64,000 nucleotides of DNA from Tepidicaulis sp002389665 (GCF_965222285.1 NZ_OZ244942.1:2976001-3040000); one strand, 5' to 3'; positions 1 through 9,383 are shown, counted from the stretch's first letter. The notes: generated by a model not told the origin, from the sequence alone. Program-made: numbers and translations.

Positions 1-402
1 CCCGGCCTTGCCGACATCGCCGACGACGCGCGGATGGTCACTGTCATAGCCGCGGTGCGTGGCCAGGTCGAAAGCGACCGACAGGCCCTTCTGCCCGGCG
101 GCAAGGTTGCGCCGGTAAAAGGCGTTGGATTCTTCTGCCGTCGAAAAGCCCGCATATTGCCGGATGGTCCAGGGACGGCCCGCATACATCGTCGCCTGCG
201 GCCCGCGCGTGAAAGGGGCAAAGCCCGGCAGGCTGTTGACGTCATAGCCTTCCCCGGCAATCCGCTCCAGATCCTCGGCGGTATAAAGCGCCTTGACGTC
301 GATCCCTTCGGGCGTGTTCCAGACGAGATCGTCCACGCTGCGCGATTTGAGCTGCTTATTCGCCTGCGCTTCCCAATCCTTGACGGTTTTCTTATCGGCC
401 AT
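1..402 (-). CDS. scpA: Methylmalonyl-CoA mutase, N-terminal part (cut by window edge)
   Basis: This is the first 134 codons of an adenosylcobalamin-dependent methylmalonyl-CoA mutase large subunit, which interconverts methylmalonyl-CoA and succinyl-CoA at the end of propionate and odd-chain fatty-acid breakdown. The translation starts MADKKTVKDWEAQ and contains the family-typical stretches PFTRGPQATMYAGRPWTIRQ, YAGFSTAEESNAFYRRN and GLSVAFDLATHRGYDSDHPR, which form the CoA-binding TIM-barrel entrance. The ATG lies at 400-402 and the frame is open to base 1, so the C-terminal B12 domain is outside the window. The neighbours on the right are on the other strand. Identity is secure; the symbol follows common usage and could equally be mutB or mcmA. 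Confidence 0.93.
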   Translation of the reverse strand, partial: MADKKTVKDWEAQANKQLKSRSVDDLVWNTPEGIDVKALYTAEDLERIAGEGYDVNSLPGFAPFTRGPQATMYAGRPWTIRQYAGFSTAEESNAFYRRNLAAGQKGLSVAFDLATHRGYDSDHPRVVGDVGKAG

Positions 403-776
403 GACGCGGCTTCCCTGTTCTGTCGCTGGTCCCGGCGGGCTCTTTTACCCATGCCCGCCGCTATTTGGCGCGGAGTATCTGCAAACAAAAAGGGCCGGTC
501 AACGCATCACGCCCGCCTGCCGCCCCGCCCCATCCCCTGCCGTAGGGGCTTACGGGAAAAATCGGGGCGCGCGGCCGCTGAAAGCCGCGATCCGGCCTCG
601 GCAGCGGCACCGGGAAGTTTAACACTTTCTGAAAATCGGCGCCGCTTTGGCTCATTTTCGCACAAAACCCGGGCGCGAAATACCGTCTCCCCTTGCCGAA
701 TTCTTCCGGATTTAGAGGAAACTTTACGTATCGGGCCCATAAAAGAACGAGCAAGCATGGGGTTGAGAGGTCAGGG
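403..776. other. Divergent intergenic region
   Basis: This stretch separates the mutase on the minus strand from the histidine kinase on the plus strand and should hold both promoters. I see no convincing consensus promoter, operator or RNA. Open frames here have the Arg/Pro-rich composition of shadow frames. A GAGAGG Shine-Dalgarno-like run at about 765-770 precedes the TTG start chosen for the kinase. Confidence 0.5.
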
Positions 777-3146
777 TTGTCTGAAGGGACAGATCCATTG
801 CACGTCCAGGACGGACCAGAGGAGGGACGAGCGTCACCGCTCGAGGTTCCGGCCGACACCTATCGGCGTATCCGTTTCGGCCAGATCAAACGTCTGGTGA
901 ACGGCCACGTGGCCGTGCTGCCCGCGCTCCCGCTGCTCTCCGTCTTTTTCGCCTTTTTCCTTGAAAGCATCTATCCCGCCTTCGTCCCCGCGCTATGGGT
1001 CGGCGCCATGTGCCTGCATGCCGCCCTCGTCTGGGGACTGCGCCGGATGATGCAAAAGGATATGGCAGCCGTCGCCGCAGATCCCGACAAATGGGCGCGC
1101 CTTTACGGCTGGACCTGCCTTTTCGGTTCTTTTGCCTGGAGCGCGATCGTGCCGGTCTTCTGGAATACGGCCATTCCCGACCAGTCGCTCTATGTATTGC
1201 TCGTCCTGATCTGCACGTCCTTCTTCACCGTCACCACCATGACAATGATCCCGCGCGTCTTTGTCATGAGCAACCTGCCCTATCTCATCACGATGGTAGC
1301 GGGCCTTGCCGTCTTGCCGGTGGTCATCAATCCGGTGATTTTCCCGATCAATATCGTCGTGCTCGGCGTGAATTTTTTCGTCGCCCTGCGCGCCGCCAAA
1401 CGGGACTTCGACAACAACCTTATCCACATCGCCAATGAAGAATTGATCGGCGATCTGGAGCGCGCCCGGGATATTTCGGAAGACGCGCTGGCCAGCGCGA
1501 AGCGGGCGAATGCCGATCTATCGAGCCAGGAAGAGCTTTTCCGCGCGCTCGTGGAAAACGCCAAGGAAGGCATCATTCTGACCGATCAGGCGGGCAATAT
1601 CCGCTACATGTCGCCTTCCATCAAACATCTGGGCTATGACCCGACAACGTTTCTGGGCGTGCCGCTTTCCGATCTCATTCCCCCGGACACCCGCCGCAAG
1701 GCCATCGAGCATTTTTCGCTGCAAAGCGATGCGCCCTATCCGCCGCTGATGCTGACCGATCAGATTCTGACGCCGACAGGCCGGCGCGTCTGGATCGAAG
1801 CGCGGATCACCGATATGCGCCATGACCCGAATGTCGGCGGCTTCATCGCCAACGTCCGGGATGTGACGGAGCGCAAACACATTGACGACGAGTTGAGCGA
1901 ACACTTGGAAATCCTGAACGCACTTGCCCAGGACGCCCCGCTCGACACGATCCTGCGCCGCCTCACTTACGACATCGAGAAAACCAATCCGGCGCTGCGC
2001 GCGCTTCTGGTCTTGATCGAAGACGGCAAGCCGCAAAACGTCGTCGCCCCGTCCCTGCCGCGCACCATCCGCGACAAGCTGGAAAGCGGCGAAATTTCCC
2101 ATGACGCGCTCTTGCTGAAGCGGGACATGCGCCTCGGCCAGGGCGCCATCGTGCCGGACATTGCCGCGGGCAAGGTCGATGGGCATCTGGCCGAATGCCT
2201 GAAACAGATCGGCCTGCGCTCCTTCTGGTCGCAGCCCATCATCTCGCGCAAGGGACGCCTCCTCGGCCTCCTTGCCGTTTTCCATATCCAGCCGCACACG
2301 CCGAGCACCAAGGAACTGAGCAAAGCGGACGGCGCGGCCCATCTTGCCGGCCTTGCCATCGAGCGGCGCCAGAGCGAGGGGGAGCTGCGCGAGGCGATGG
2401 AGCGCGCCGAGCTTGCCAACCGCGCCAAGTCCCGTTTCCTTGCCACCATGAGCCATGAGCTCAGAACCCCCCTCAATGCGATTATCGGTTTTTCCGAAAT
2501 CATGCATACCCAGCTTTTCGGCCCGCTGGGCGACCGGCATTATTCCGATTACGCGAAAGATATTCTGACGAGCGGCAGGCATCTTCTCAGCGTCATCGAC
2601 GACATTCTCGATATTTCAAAAATCGAGGCCGGGCGCTACGAACTTGAAGCACGCGAAATTGCCATCAATGAAGCGGTCGAATGGTCGGTGCTGCTTACCC
2701 AGCCCAAGGCGAATGAAAAGCACATCACCATCATGATGGAACTTGCGCCGAACCTGCCGCTGATCCTCGCGGACCTGCGCGCCATCCGGCAGATCCTGTT
2801 GAACCTGCTTTCCAATGCCGTCAAATTCACCCCCGAACACGGCATCATCACCATTGCCGCAGAGCGGGCGGCAAATGGCGGACTTAACTTCTCCGTCACC
2901 GATACCGGTCTCGGCATTCCCGCCGACAAGATCGAGCATGTGATGCAGCCCTTCGGCCAGGCCACCAACAACACGACCGAATACCAGTCGGGCACCGGTC
3001 TTGGCCTGCCCATCTGTAAATCGCTCATCGAAATGCATGATGGCCGCTTCACGCTGGAAAGCGAGGAAGGCAAAGGCACGCGCGTCACGCTTTGGCTGCC
3101 GCCGGAAAGATTGTGCCTGGAAGGTGTAGCCGTCACCGCTTCCTGA
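777..3146 (+). CDS. Membrane-bound PAS/GAF sensor histidine kinase
   Basis: A 789-residue kinase that autophosphorylates in response to an unknown signal. About six hydrophobic segments lie within residues 45-205. A PAS domain follows at roughly 251-365, ending in the typical RDVTERK linker, then a GAF-like region at about 375-540. The HisKA domain has the H-box FLATMSHELRTPLNAIIGFS with the phospho-accepting His near residue 560. The HATPase_c domain shows the N-box NLLSNAVKF, G1 DTGLGIP, the F-box PFGQ and G2 GTGLGLPICKSLIEMH. No receiver domain is attached and no response regulator is adjacent, so this is an orphan kinase. The TTG at 777 was chosen because a GAGAGG run sits 6 bases upstream; the open frame extends to an ATG at 693 without a ribosome site. 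Confidence 0.88.
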   Translation: MSEGTDPLHVQDGPEEGRASPLEVPADTYRRIRFGQIKRLVNGHVAVLPALPLLSVFFAFFLESIYPAFVPALWVGAMCLHAALVWGLRRMMQKDMAAVAADPDKWARLYGWTCLFGSFAWSAIVPVFWNTAIPDQSLYVLLVLICTSFFTVTTMTMIPRVFVMSNLPYLITMVAGLAVLPVVINPVIFPINIVVLGVNFFVALRAAKRDFDNNLIHIANEELIGDLERARDISEDALASAKRANADLSSQEELFRALVENAKEGIILTDQAGNIRYMSPSIKHLGYDPTTFLGVPLSDLIPPDTRRKAIEHFSLQSDAPYPPLMLTDQILTPTGRRVWIEARITDMRHDPNVGGFIANVRDVTERKHIDDELSEHLEILNALAQDAPLDTILRRLTYDIEKTNPALRALLVLIEDGKPQNVVAPSLPRTIRDKLESGEISHDALLLKRDMRLGQGAIVPDIAAGKVDGHLAECLKQIGLRSFWSQPIISRKGRLLGLLAVFHIQPHTPSTKELSKADGAAHLAGLAIERRQSEGELREAMERAELANRAKSRFLATMSHELRTPLNAIIGFSEIMHTQLFGPLGDRHYSDYAKDILTSGRHLLSVIDDILDISKIEAGRYELEAREIAINEAVEWSVLLTQPKANEKHITIMMELAPNLPLILADLRAIRQILLNLLSNAVKFTPEHGIITIAAERAANGGLNFSVTDTGLGIPADKIEHVMQPFGQATNNTTEYQSGTGLGLPICKSLIEMHDGRFTLESEEGKGTRVTLWLPPERLCLEGVAVTAS

Positions 3147-3156
3147 CCCCCAAAAG

Positions 3157-3182
3157 AAAAGGCGCCCTGAGGCGCCTTTTGC
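3157..3182. terminator. Bidirectional intrinsic terminator
   Basis: A perfect stem AAAAGGCGCC / GGCGCCTTTT with a CTGA loop lies between the convergent histidine kinase and acyl-CoA dehydrogenase genes. A-tract and T-tract flank the stem, so it can work on both strands. Confidence 0.85.
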
Positions 3183-3202
3183 ACATTTGGTGAAGCCTTG
3201 GC

Positions 3203-4498
3203 CTATTCGGCAGCAGCTTTCTTCGCCGCCGGCTTGTCGATAAAGCCGAAAAGGTGCCCGCCCACTTTGCGGATCTGAATTTCCTCCGAGCCTTCCGTGA
3301 TCCGGTAGCGCCGGTGGTGGCGGTAAATATGCTCGAAGGGCTTGTGGCGCGAATAACCGATGGCGCCATGCACCTGGATCGCCAGATCCGCTGCCTGACA
3401 GACAAGACGGTTCGCCCGGTAATTGCACATCGAGACTTTATCGGAGAGATAGCGCGCCACATCCGGTTTCGACATGCGGTCCATCTGCCAGGCCGTCTTG
3501 TAAACCAGATTGCGGATCATCTCGCATTCCGTATGCGCCTCGACCAGCGGGAACTGGATCGCCTGGTTGGAGGCGAGCGGCTTACCGAAAGGCGCGCGGT
3601 CCTTGGCATATTGCACGCTTTCACTGATGCAATATTGCGCGGCGCCGACGCCGGATGCTGCCTGGCGGATGCGGTTTTCATGCACGAAATGCTGCGCCAG
3701 CGCGAGCCCGCTTTCCGGCTCGCCGAGGATCGCCGTGTCCGGCACCCAGACATCCTTGAAGGAAACACGCGGATGGTCGGTCGGCATGTTGAAGGTCCAA
3801 AGATATTCCTCGACCTTCACGCTGGGCGCATCCGTCGGTACGATGAAACAGGTAATGCCGCGCGCCGAGCCGTCCTTGCCGGAGGTGCGGGCGAAAAGCA
3901 GATCATGGGTGGCGACATGCATGCCCGTGTTCCACATCTTCTCGCCATTTATCAGCCAGCCATCGACCCCATCGCGCTTTTCCGGCACCGCACGCGTTTC
4001 CATCCAGGTCGCATCCGAGCCGTGATTGGGCTCGGTGAGGCCGAAGGCCATGCGCACCTTGCCGGCGATCGAGCCTTCGATCATTTCCTTCTTCTGCGCT
4101 TCGGTGCCGAAATCGCGCAGCATCAGCACGGTCGGGAAATTGCCGACGATCGAGCTTTCATTCTGCAGATCGTTATGAAGCCCGAGCCCTTTTGCCGCCA
4201 GATGCTCGCGGATCACCGCCATGCCGAGATTGGTGCCGTTCTGGCCGCCATATTCTTCCGGCAGCGCATAGCGCAAATGCCCGGCGGCATCCGCCCGGCG
4301 GCGCATCTCGGACAGAAGCTCTTCCCAATCGTGGCGCGGCAGCCCGCCATTGTCCCAATCGGTGCGCGCATGTTCGCGCCGGTGATCGAAGAAACGGATA
4401 TTGTCGTCCTGCTCCTCGAGCGGCTTGATTTCCTTTTCGATGAAATCGTCGAGGATCAGAAGATAATCGCGCAGATCTTGCGGGATATCGAAATCCAT
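3203..4498 (-). CDS. Acyl-CoA dehydrogenase family protein
   Basis: A 431-residue flavoprotein of the acyl-CoA dehydrogenase family, which oxidises an acyl-CoA to the 2,3-enoyl-CoA and passes electrons to ETF. Visible family marks are RYALPEEYGG near residue 80, the FAD/substrate stretch AFGLTEPNHGSDATWMETRA, GWLINGEKMWNTGMH, and a C-terminal QVHGAIGYSRHKPFEHIYRHHR segment that resembles the ACAD C-terminal helix bundle. Length is a little above the usual 380-400 because of an extended N-terminal region and a Lys/Ala tail (KPAAKKAAAE). An AGGGAGGG run just before the ATG supports the start. Substrate chain length or branching cannot be told from the sequence. Confidence 0.9.
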   Translation of the reverse strand: MDFDIPQDLRDYLLILDDFIEKEIKPLEEQDDNIRFFDHRREHARTDWDNGGLPRHDWEELLSEMRRRADAAGHLRYALPEEYGGQNGTNLGMAVIREHLAAKGLGLHNDLQNESSIVGNFPTVLMLRDFGTEAQKKEMIEGSIAGKVRMAFGLTEPNHGSDATWMETRAVPEKRDGVDGWLINGEKMWNTGMHVATHDLLFARTSGKDGSARGITCFIVPTDAPSVKVEEYLWTFNMPTDHPRVSFKDVWVPDTAILGEPESGLALAQHFVHENRIRQAASGVGAAQYCISESVQYAKDRAPFGKPLASNQAIQFPLVEAHTECEMIRNLVYKTAWQMDRMSKPDVARYLSDKVSMCNYRANRLVCQAADLAIQVHGAIGYSRHKPFEHIYRHHRRYRITEGSEEIQIRKVGGHLFGFIDKPAAKKAAAE

Positions 4499-4895
4499 AA
4501 GGTCCCTCCCTAAAGCGTCATTTGCGTTGTTGCTTGGTGCTGTTTTTTCAATGACTGATGGGAGAACTATATCCTGTGTGCCGCGCGCGAAAAGCGCTGT
4601 CGCGCCAAGTCGCGCCCTGACGTCGCGTCACTGCCAAAAGACCTTCCCGTCAAACGTTAAGAAGTACGCCCGGCGCCGCAGCGGCGTTAACGCTTTCTAT
4701 GTGCAAGTCACTGCCTCACCACAATATTTAGCCGTGAACGGAACACGAAAACGAACATGTCAGTGATTCGGACGTGCTTTGTTTCCCTATTGATCCATTT
4801 CTTAACCGAGCCAATTTTAACCTTTTATCCGCAGCGGTAGCGGGCTTGTTTTGACCCTTGCCACATGGCCGCTTTGCCCCGATTGTGCCCCTGTA
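4499..4895. other. Intergenic region upstream of helicase
   Basis: About 400 bases between divergent genes. The right half (about 4690-4850) is clearly richer in A+T than its surroundings, which fits a promoter region for the helicase operon and the dehydrogenase. A cluster of GAAC words at about 4737-4760 was examined as a LexA site and does not have the correct spacing. No small gene or RNA is convincing here. Confidence 0.45.
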
Positions 4896-7800
4896 ATGAC
4901 CCGACCTTCCCCACATCATCTTGTGTATGCCGACAGCCGCCTCGGCGCCGTTCTGGGGCCGACCAATACCGGCAAAACACATCTGGCGATCGAGCGCATG
5001 CTCGGCCATAGGACCGGCATGATCGGCCTGCCGCTCCGGCTTCTGGCACGCGAGGTCTATGAGCGGGTCTGCCGCAAAATCGGCGCGCCGTCCGTCGCGC
5101 TACTCACGGGCGAGGAAAAGATCGTGCCCGCCCGCGCGCGCTACTGGGTCTGCACGGTCGAGGCGATGCCCGTCAGCCAGCCCGTGGATTTCCTGGCCGT
5201 CGATGAAGTGCAGCTAGCCGCCGACGCTGAGCGCGGCCATGTCTTTACCGACCGGATATTGCGCGCCCGGGGCATTGAGGAGACGCTGTTTTTAGGCTCT
5301 GAAACCGCCCGGCCTCTCATTTCCAAATTGCTGCCCGGCGCCCATATCGAAACCCGCCCGCGCTTTTCCGAGCTCACTTTTTTGGGCCCGCGCAAACTGA
5401 CCCGCCTGCCGCGCCGCTCCGCCGTCGTCGCCTTCTCCGCCGAGCAGGTCTATGCGATTGCCGAGCTCATCCGCCGCCACAGAGGCGGGGCCGCCGTCGT
5501 CATGGGCGCGCTTTCCCCCAGAACCCGCAATGCGCAGGTCGAGCTTTACCAGAACGGGGATGTGGATTTTCTCGTGGCAACGGATGCCATCGGCATGGGG
5601 CTCAACATGGATATCGACCATGTGGCCTTTGCCCAGACTGAGAAATTCGACGGGCGCCAGCACCGGCCTTTGCGCGTCAGCGAACTTGCCCAGATCGCCG
5701 GGCGCGCGGGACGCTATGCCAATGACGGCACCTTCGGCACGACGGGGGATGCCGCGCCTCTCGACAGCGAGACCGCCGAGCGCATCGAGGAACATTATTT
5801 CGAGCCCGACCGGCAGTTTCAGTGGCGCAATACCGATCTCGACTTTTCCTCCATCGACCGGCTGATAACGAGCCTTGAGGCGCCGCCGCGCCGCGAGGGG
5901 CTGGTGCGCGCACAAATGGCCTCCGATCTCGAGGCGCTCGGCCTGATGGCCCGCGACGGGCAAATCCGGGACAAAGCAGGCAGTAAAGAGGCGCTCAAAC
6001 TTCTCTGGGAAGTCGCGCAAGTGCCCGACTTCCGCAAAATCATGGCCTCCGATCACGCCGCACTTTTGTCACGGCTTTACTTTTTCCTCATGGAAGACGG
6101 TATCATTCTGGAGGATTGGCTTGCCAAACAGGTTTCGCTGACGGACAAAACAGACGGCGATATCGATACGCTCTCGACACGCATTGCGCATATGCGGACT
6201 TGGGCCTTCGTCGCCAACCGGAACGGGTGGCTGAAAGACCCGGACCATTGGCAAAAGCGCACCCGCGCGATAGAGGATAAGCTTTCCGATGCGCTTCATG
6301 AGCGTCTGACACAACGCTTTATCGACCGGCGAACAAGTGTGCTCATGAAACGTTTGCGTCAAAACGAGGAACTGATGGCGTCTATTACTGCTGACGGAGA
6401 AGTGCTGGTAGAGGGCGAATATGTCGGCCGGCTGCAAGGGTTCGTATTCGTGGCCGATCCGCGCGCCGAAGGCGTGCACGACAAAATCCTGCGCGCCGCC
6501 TCGCTGAAAGCGCTTGCGAGCGAAATAGAAAGCCGCGCCGCGCGCCTTGCCGCTGCCGAAGACGGCGCCATTTCGCTAAGCGAGCATGGCCGTCTTCTCT
6601 GGGAAGGCCAGTCCGTTGCCAAATTGCACAAAGGCGAGGGCGCGCTGCGCCCGAAAGTCGAACTCATCGCTTCGGATCAATTGACGGGCCCGGCCCGCGA
6701 GCAGGTGCAGGCGCGGCTTGAAAAATGGCTGACTGCCCATATCGCCCAGATTCTCGAGCCGCTCGTCAAACTGAACGCAGCCGAAGACATTGCAGGCCTC
6801 GCCCGCGGCATCGCTTTCCAGCTTTACGAAAATCTCGGCCATCTGCGCCGCGAGACGGTGGCGAATGAGCTGAAAGAACTCGACCAGCCCGCCCGCAGCC
6901 AGCTGCGCAAATACGGCGTGCGTTTCGGCGCTTATTCCGTCTTCATGCCAGCCCTTTTGAAGCCTGCGCCCGCGCGGCTTTTGCTGACGCTCTGGAGCCT
7001 GCAGCGCGACACGGAGGCAGCCGATCCTTTTGCCGATCTGCCCAATCCGCCGGCACCCGGCCTCACTTCCGCGCCCGCCGAACAGAGCGCGCCGCAAGGT
7101 TTCTATGAAGCGCTGGGCTTCCGCGTTTGCGGCACGCGCGCCGTGCGCCTCGATATGCTCGAGCGCCTGGCCGACCTCATCCGCCCGGTCATTGCCGAGC
7201 GGCGCTATAAAGGCGGCTTCCGCGTCACCCCCGACATGATGTCGCTTGTCGGCTGTTCGGGCGAAGAATTCGCCGGGCTTCTGCGCGGGCTCGGCTACCG
7301 CATGCAGCTTGAAAAAGTCCCCCAATCGGTGATCGAGGCGGAGAAACAGCCGCCGGCGCCCGAACCCAAGCCTGCCGCAGAGGCCGCGCCCTCAATATCG
7401 CAGGAAGAGGCAGGCCCCGCCGCCTCCGAAATCGCCTTGCCGGGGAAAGTTGCCGCAGAAGCCGCACTCGCCGAAGAGCCTGCCGCCGATGGCGTCACAG
7501 AAACGGCGGCGCTTACCGAGACCACGGCGGACGATACGCCCACCGCGGCGCCTGAAACACCGGCTCCCGCATCCCAGAACGAAAATCTGGAAGGCGGCGA
7601 GGCGGCACCCGTAGCGCCTGAAACACCCGCCGCGGAAGCCGCACCTGCTGAGGCCGGTGCCGAAACCGGCGATGAGCTCGTCGAAGCGGAAATCTGGCGT
7701 CCGCAGCGTAAACACAACCCGCGCGCGCGCCGGCCCGATCATCGCGGCCAGCCGAAGAACGCGGCAAAAGATGGCGGCAAAGGGGCCGAAGACGGCGGCA

Positions 7801-7973
7801 GGAAACCCAAAGGCAAGTTCCAGGGCAAACGCAAAGGCCCGCCCCATAAAGGCGGCAAGCCGAAATCCGGCCCGCAGCGCTTTTCAGCCAGCCCCGCGCG
7901 CAAAGACAAGATCGACCCCGATTCTCCTTTCGCCGCGCTGGCCGTGCTGAAAGAAAAATCCGGCAAGGAATGA
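4896..7973 (+). CDS. SUV3-like DExH RNA helicase with low-complexity tail
   Basis: A 1025-residue superfamily 2 helicase resembling the mitochondrial SUV3 / alphaproteobacterial helicase group, likely acting on RNA. The Walker A motif is GPTNTGKT at residues 21-28, the Walker B-type DEVQ is near residue 102, and motif VI is QIAGRAGRY near residue 265. The last ~210 residues are unlike the rest: an Ala/Pro/Glu-rich linker from about residue 815 and then a very basic Lys/Arg/Gly tail (for example RPQRKHNPRARRPDHRGQ, KGKFQGKRKGPPHKGGKPK), suited to binding RNA. The ATG at 4896 is preferred over a TTG 45 bases upstream because homology to the ATP-binding core starts soon after it. The stop overlaps the next start by four bases, so the two are translationally coupled. 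Confidence 0.88.
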   Translation: MTRPSPHHLVYADSRLGAVLGPTNTGKTHLAIERMLGHRTGMIGLPLRLLAREVYERVCRKIGAPSVALLTGEEKIVPARARYWVCTVEAMPVSQPVDFLAVDEVQLAADAERGHVFTDRILRARGIEETLFLGSETARPLISKLLPGAHIETRPRFSELTFLGPRKLTRLPRRSAVVAFSAEQVYAIAELIRRHRGGAAVVMGALSPRTRNAQVELYQNGDVDFLVATDAIGMGLNMDIDHVAFAQTEKFDGRQHRPLRVSELAQIAGRAGRYANDGTFGTTGDAAPLDSETAERIEEHYFEPDRQFQWRNTDLDFSSIDRLITSLEAPPRREGLVRAQMASDLEALGLMARDGQIRDKAGSKEALKLLWEVAQVPDFRKIMASDHAALLSRLYFFLMEDGIILEDWLAKQVSLTDKTDGDIDTLSTRIAHMRTWAFVANRNGWLKDPDHWQKRTRAIEDKLSDALHERLTQRFIDRRTSVLMKRLRQNEELMASITADGEVLVEGEYVGRLQGFVFVADPRAEGVHDKILRAASLKALASEIESRAARLAAAEDGAISLSEHGRLLWEGQSVAKLHKGEGALRPKVELIASDQLTGPAREQVQARLEKWLTAHIAQILEPLVKLNAAEDIAGLARGIAFQLYENLGHLRRETVANELKELDQPARSQLRKYGVRFGAYSVFMPALLKPAPARLLLTLWSLQRDTEAADPFADLPNPPAPGLTSAPAEQSAPQGFYEALGFRVCGTRAVRLDMLERLADLIRPVIAERRYKGGFRVTPDMMSLVGCSGEEFAGLLRGLGYRMQLEKVPQSVIEAEKQPPAPEPKPAAEAAPSISQEEAGPAASEIALPGKVAAEAALAEEPAADGVTETAALTETTADDTPTAAPETPAPASQNENLEGGEAAPVAPETPAAEAAPAEAGAETGDELVEAEIWRPQRKHNPRARRPDHRGQPKNAAKDGGKGAEDGGRKPKGKFQGKRKGPPHKGGKPKSGPQRFSASPARKDKIDPDSPFAALAVLKEKSGKE

Positions 7974-8371
7974 CGGCCCCGCCGGAAGACCCGGCTGCAG
8001 AGACGGCCGCAACACAACGTCTCGACCGCTGGCTCTGGTTTGCCCGTTTCGTTAAAAGCCGCACCCTCGCCGCCAAACTCGTGGCGAGCGGCAAGGTCCG
8101 CGTCAACCGGGAGCGGGCACAAAAAGCCAGCCGCCTTGTGCGCGCGGGAGACGTGCTTACGTTCCCTCTAGGGCCTCATATTCGCGTGATCAAAATTCTT
8201 GCCCCCGGTACGAGACGGGGGCCGGCGAGCGAAGCTCAGCGGCTTTACGAAGACCTTTCCCCGCCCGCCCCCGCAGCCCCGAAGCCGGAAGCGGGCGAAA
8301 GAGACAAGGGCGCCGGCCGGCCCACCAAAGCCGAGAGGCGCCAGATCGACCGGCTGAAATCCACGGAGTGA
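7970..8371 (+). CDS. S4-domain RNA-binding protein (Hsp15-like)
   Basis: A 133-residue protein whose N-terminal two thirds is an S4 RNA-binding domain: QRLDRWLWFARFVKSRTLAA, LVASGKVRVNRERAQKASRL and RAGDVLTF. This is the HslR/Hsp15 arrangement, a heat-shock-associated protein that in other bacteria binds the 50S subunit carrying a stranded nascent chain. The C-terminal third is Pro/Ala-rich and then basic (GAGRPTKAERRQIDRLKS). The ATG overlaps the helicase stop as ATGA, which suggests joint RNA work by the two products. Family assignment is firm; whether it has the ribosome-rescue role of E. coli HslR is inference. Confidence 0.85.
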   Translation: MTAPPEDPAAETAATQRLDRWLWFARFVKSRTLAAKLVASGKVRVNRERAQKASRLVRAGDVLTFPLGPHIRVIKILAPGTRRGPASEAQRLYEDLSPPAPAAPKPEAGERDKGAGRPTKAERRQIDRLKSTE

Positions 8372-8466
8372 GGCGGGACAAGGCGGGAATCACTAATTCC
8401 CATAAAATATTTGTAGTTGTTATTAATATCCTATTCGGATATGGAAAATAAAAATCGAGGACCGCG

Positions 8467-8928
8467 ATGCTGAACCGGATCAAGGCGCTCTTTGCCGAGA
8501 CGCCAGACAAAGGTGACGAAAAGAGCTTCGATGAAGGGCTCGTGGCCGCAGCGGCACTTTTGGTGCGCGCGGCCCTGATGGATGAAGATTTCGGCGCCGC
8601 CGAGCGCGACGTCATCTCCGCGGCGCTCAGCCAGTCCTTCGGCCTGAGCGAGGAAGAAGCCGCCTTGCTTCTTGCCGAAGCGGAAGCGGAAAACGTGGAA
8701 GCGACGGATCTTTTCCGCTGGACCTCGAAACTGCGCGAGGATTTCGACCACGAGCGCCGGGTCCAGCTCATCGAACAGCTTTGGGAAGTCGTCTATGCCG
8801 ATGGCCGGCTCGACGACTTCGAGGCCAACCTGTTGCGGCGCGTTGCCGGGCTGATATACGTTCCGGACCGCGAATCCGGCGCTGCAAGGCAAAGGGCGCG
8901 ACAGAAATTGGGATTGGACAGCAACTAG
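8467..8928 (+). CDS. TerB-family protein
   Basis: A 153-residue, acidic, all-helical protein of the TerB (tellurite resistance) family. The pattern is typical: an N-terminal AAAALLVRAALMDEDFGAAE segment, LSEEEAALLLAEAEAE in the middle, and EVVYADGRLDDFEANLLRRV near the C-terminus. The paired D-x-D/E-x-x-E acidic motifs are thought to bind metal in the family. No other tellurite genes are near, so a real role in tellurite resistance is doubtful; stand-alone TerB-like proteins are common in alphaproteobacteria with unknown function. It sits 95 bases after the S4 gene and 65 before the ferredoxin gene, probably in one transcription unit. Confidence 0.82.
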   Translation: MLNRIKALFAETPDKGDEKSFDEGLVAAAALLVRAALMDEDFGAAERDVISAALSQSFGLSEEEAALLLAEAEAENVEATDLFRWTSKLREDFDHERRVQLIEQLWEVVYADGRLDDFEANLLRRVAGLIYVPDRESGAARQRARQKLGLDSN

Positions 8929-8993
8929 CTTGCAGTCAGTAAAAGCCCTGGCGCACCAGAACGAAGCCAGAGGCCGAAAGACCGGAGAGCACG

Positions 8994-9332
8994 ATGACCT
9001 ATGTGGTGACCGAAAACTGCATCAAGTGCAAATACATGGACTGCGTGGAAGTTTGCCCCGTGGATTGTTTCTACGAAGGCGAGAACATGCTGGTCATTCA
9101 CCCTGACGAATGTATCGACTGCGGCGTTTGCGAGCCTGAATGCCCGGCCGAAGCCATCAAGGCCGATACCGAGACGGGCCTGGAAAAATGGCTGGAGCTC
9201 AACACCGATTACGCCAATAAGTGGCCCAACATCACCATGAAGCGCGATGCGCCGGAAGATGCGGCCGAACATGACGGCGAGGAAGGCAAGCTGGAGAAAT
9301 ATTTCTCCCCCGAGCCCGGCGAAGGCGATTGA
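8994..9332 (+). CDS. fdxA: Seven-iron ferredoxin FdxA
   Basis: A 112-residue soluble electron carrier with one [3Fe-4S] and one [4Fe-4S] cluster. Cysteines at 9, 17, 21 and 25 (N-terminal cluster region, with an extra Cys at 12) and at 40, 43, 46 and 50 (CIDCGVCEPEC) reproduce the Azotobacter ferredoxin I spacing. The family-typical C-terminal WLELNTDYANKWPNIT follows. GGAGAG lies upstream of the ATG. The gene stands between the TerB-like gene and the carD-like gene, an order I recall from several alphaproteobacteria. The redox partner is not indicated by the neighbours. Confidence 0.95.
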   Translation: MTYVVTENCIKCKYMDCVEVCPVDCFYEGENMLVIHPDECIDCGVCEPECPAEAIKADTETGLEKWLELNTDYANKWPNITMKRDAPEDAAEHDGEEGKLEKYFSPEPGEGD

Positions 9333-9354
9333 GCCACCCCAATACATGACCCGG

Positions 9355-9383
9355 AAAGGCGCCTGACCTCAGGCGCCTTTTTC
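9355..9383 (+). terminator. Intrinsic terminator after fdxA
   Basis: Stem AAAGGCGCCTGA / TCAGGCGCCTTT with a two-base loop, followed by TTCTTT, begins 22 bases after the fdxA stop. It should end the helicase-to-fdxA transcript. Confidence 0.85.

Noticed and set aside
4737..4760. Cluster of GAAC words as an alphaproteobacterial LexA (SOS) site upstream of the helicase
   Set aside because: The known site is GAAC-N7-GAAC. The spacings here give one base or eight bases between words, so the consensus is not met.
8467..8928. Tellurite-resistance operon suggested by the TerB-like gene
   Set aside because: No other ter genes are present. Stand-alone TerB-like proteins are common and not evidence of tellurite resistance.
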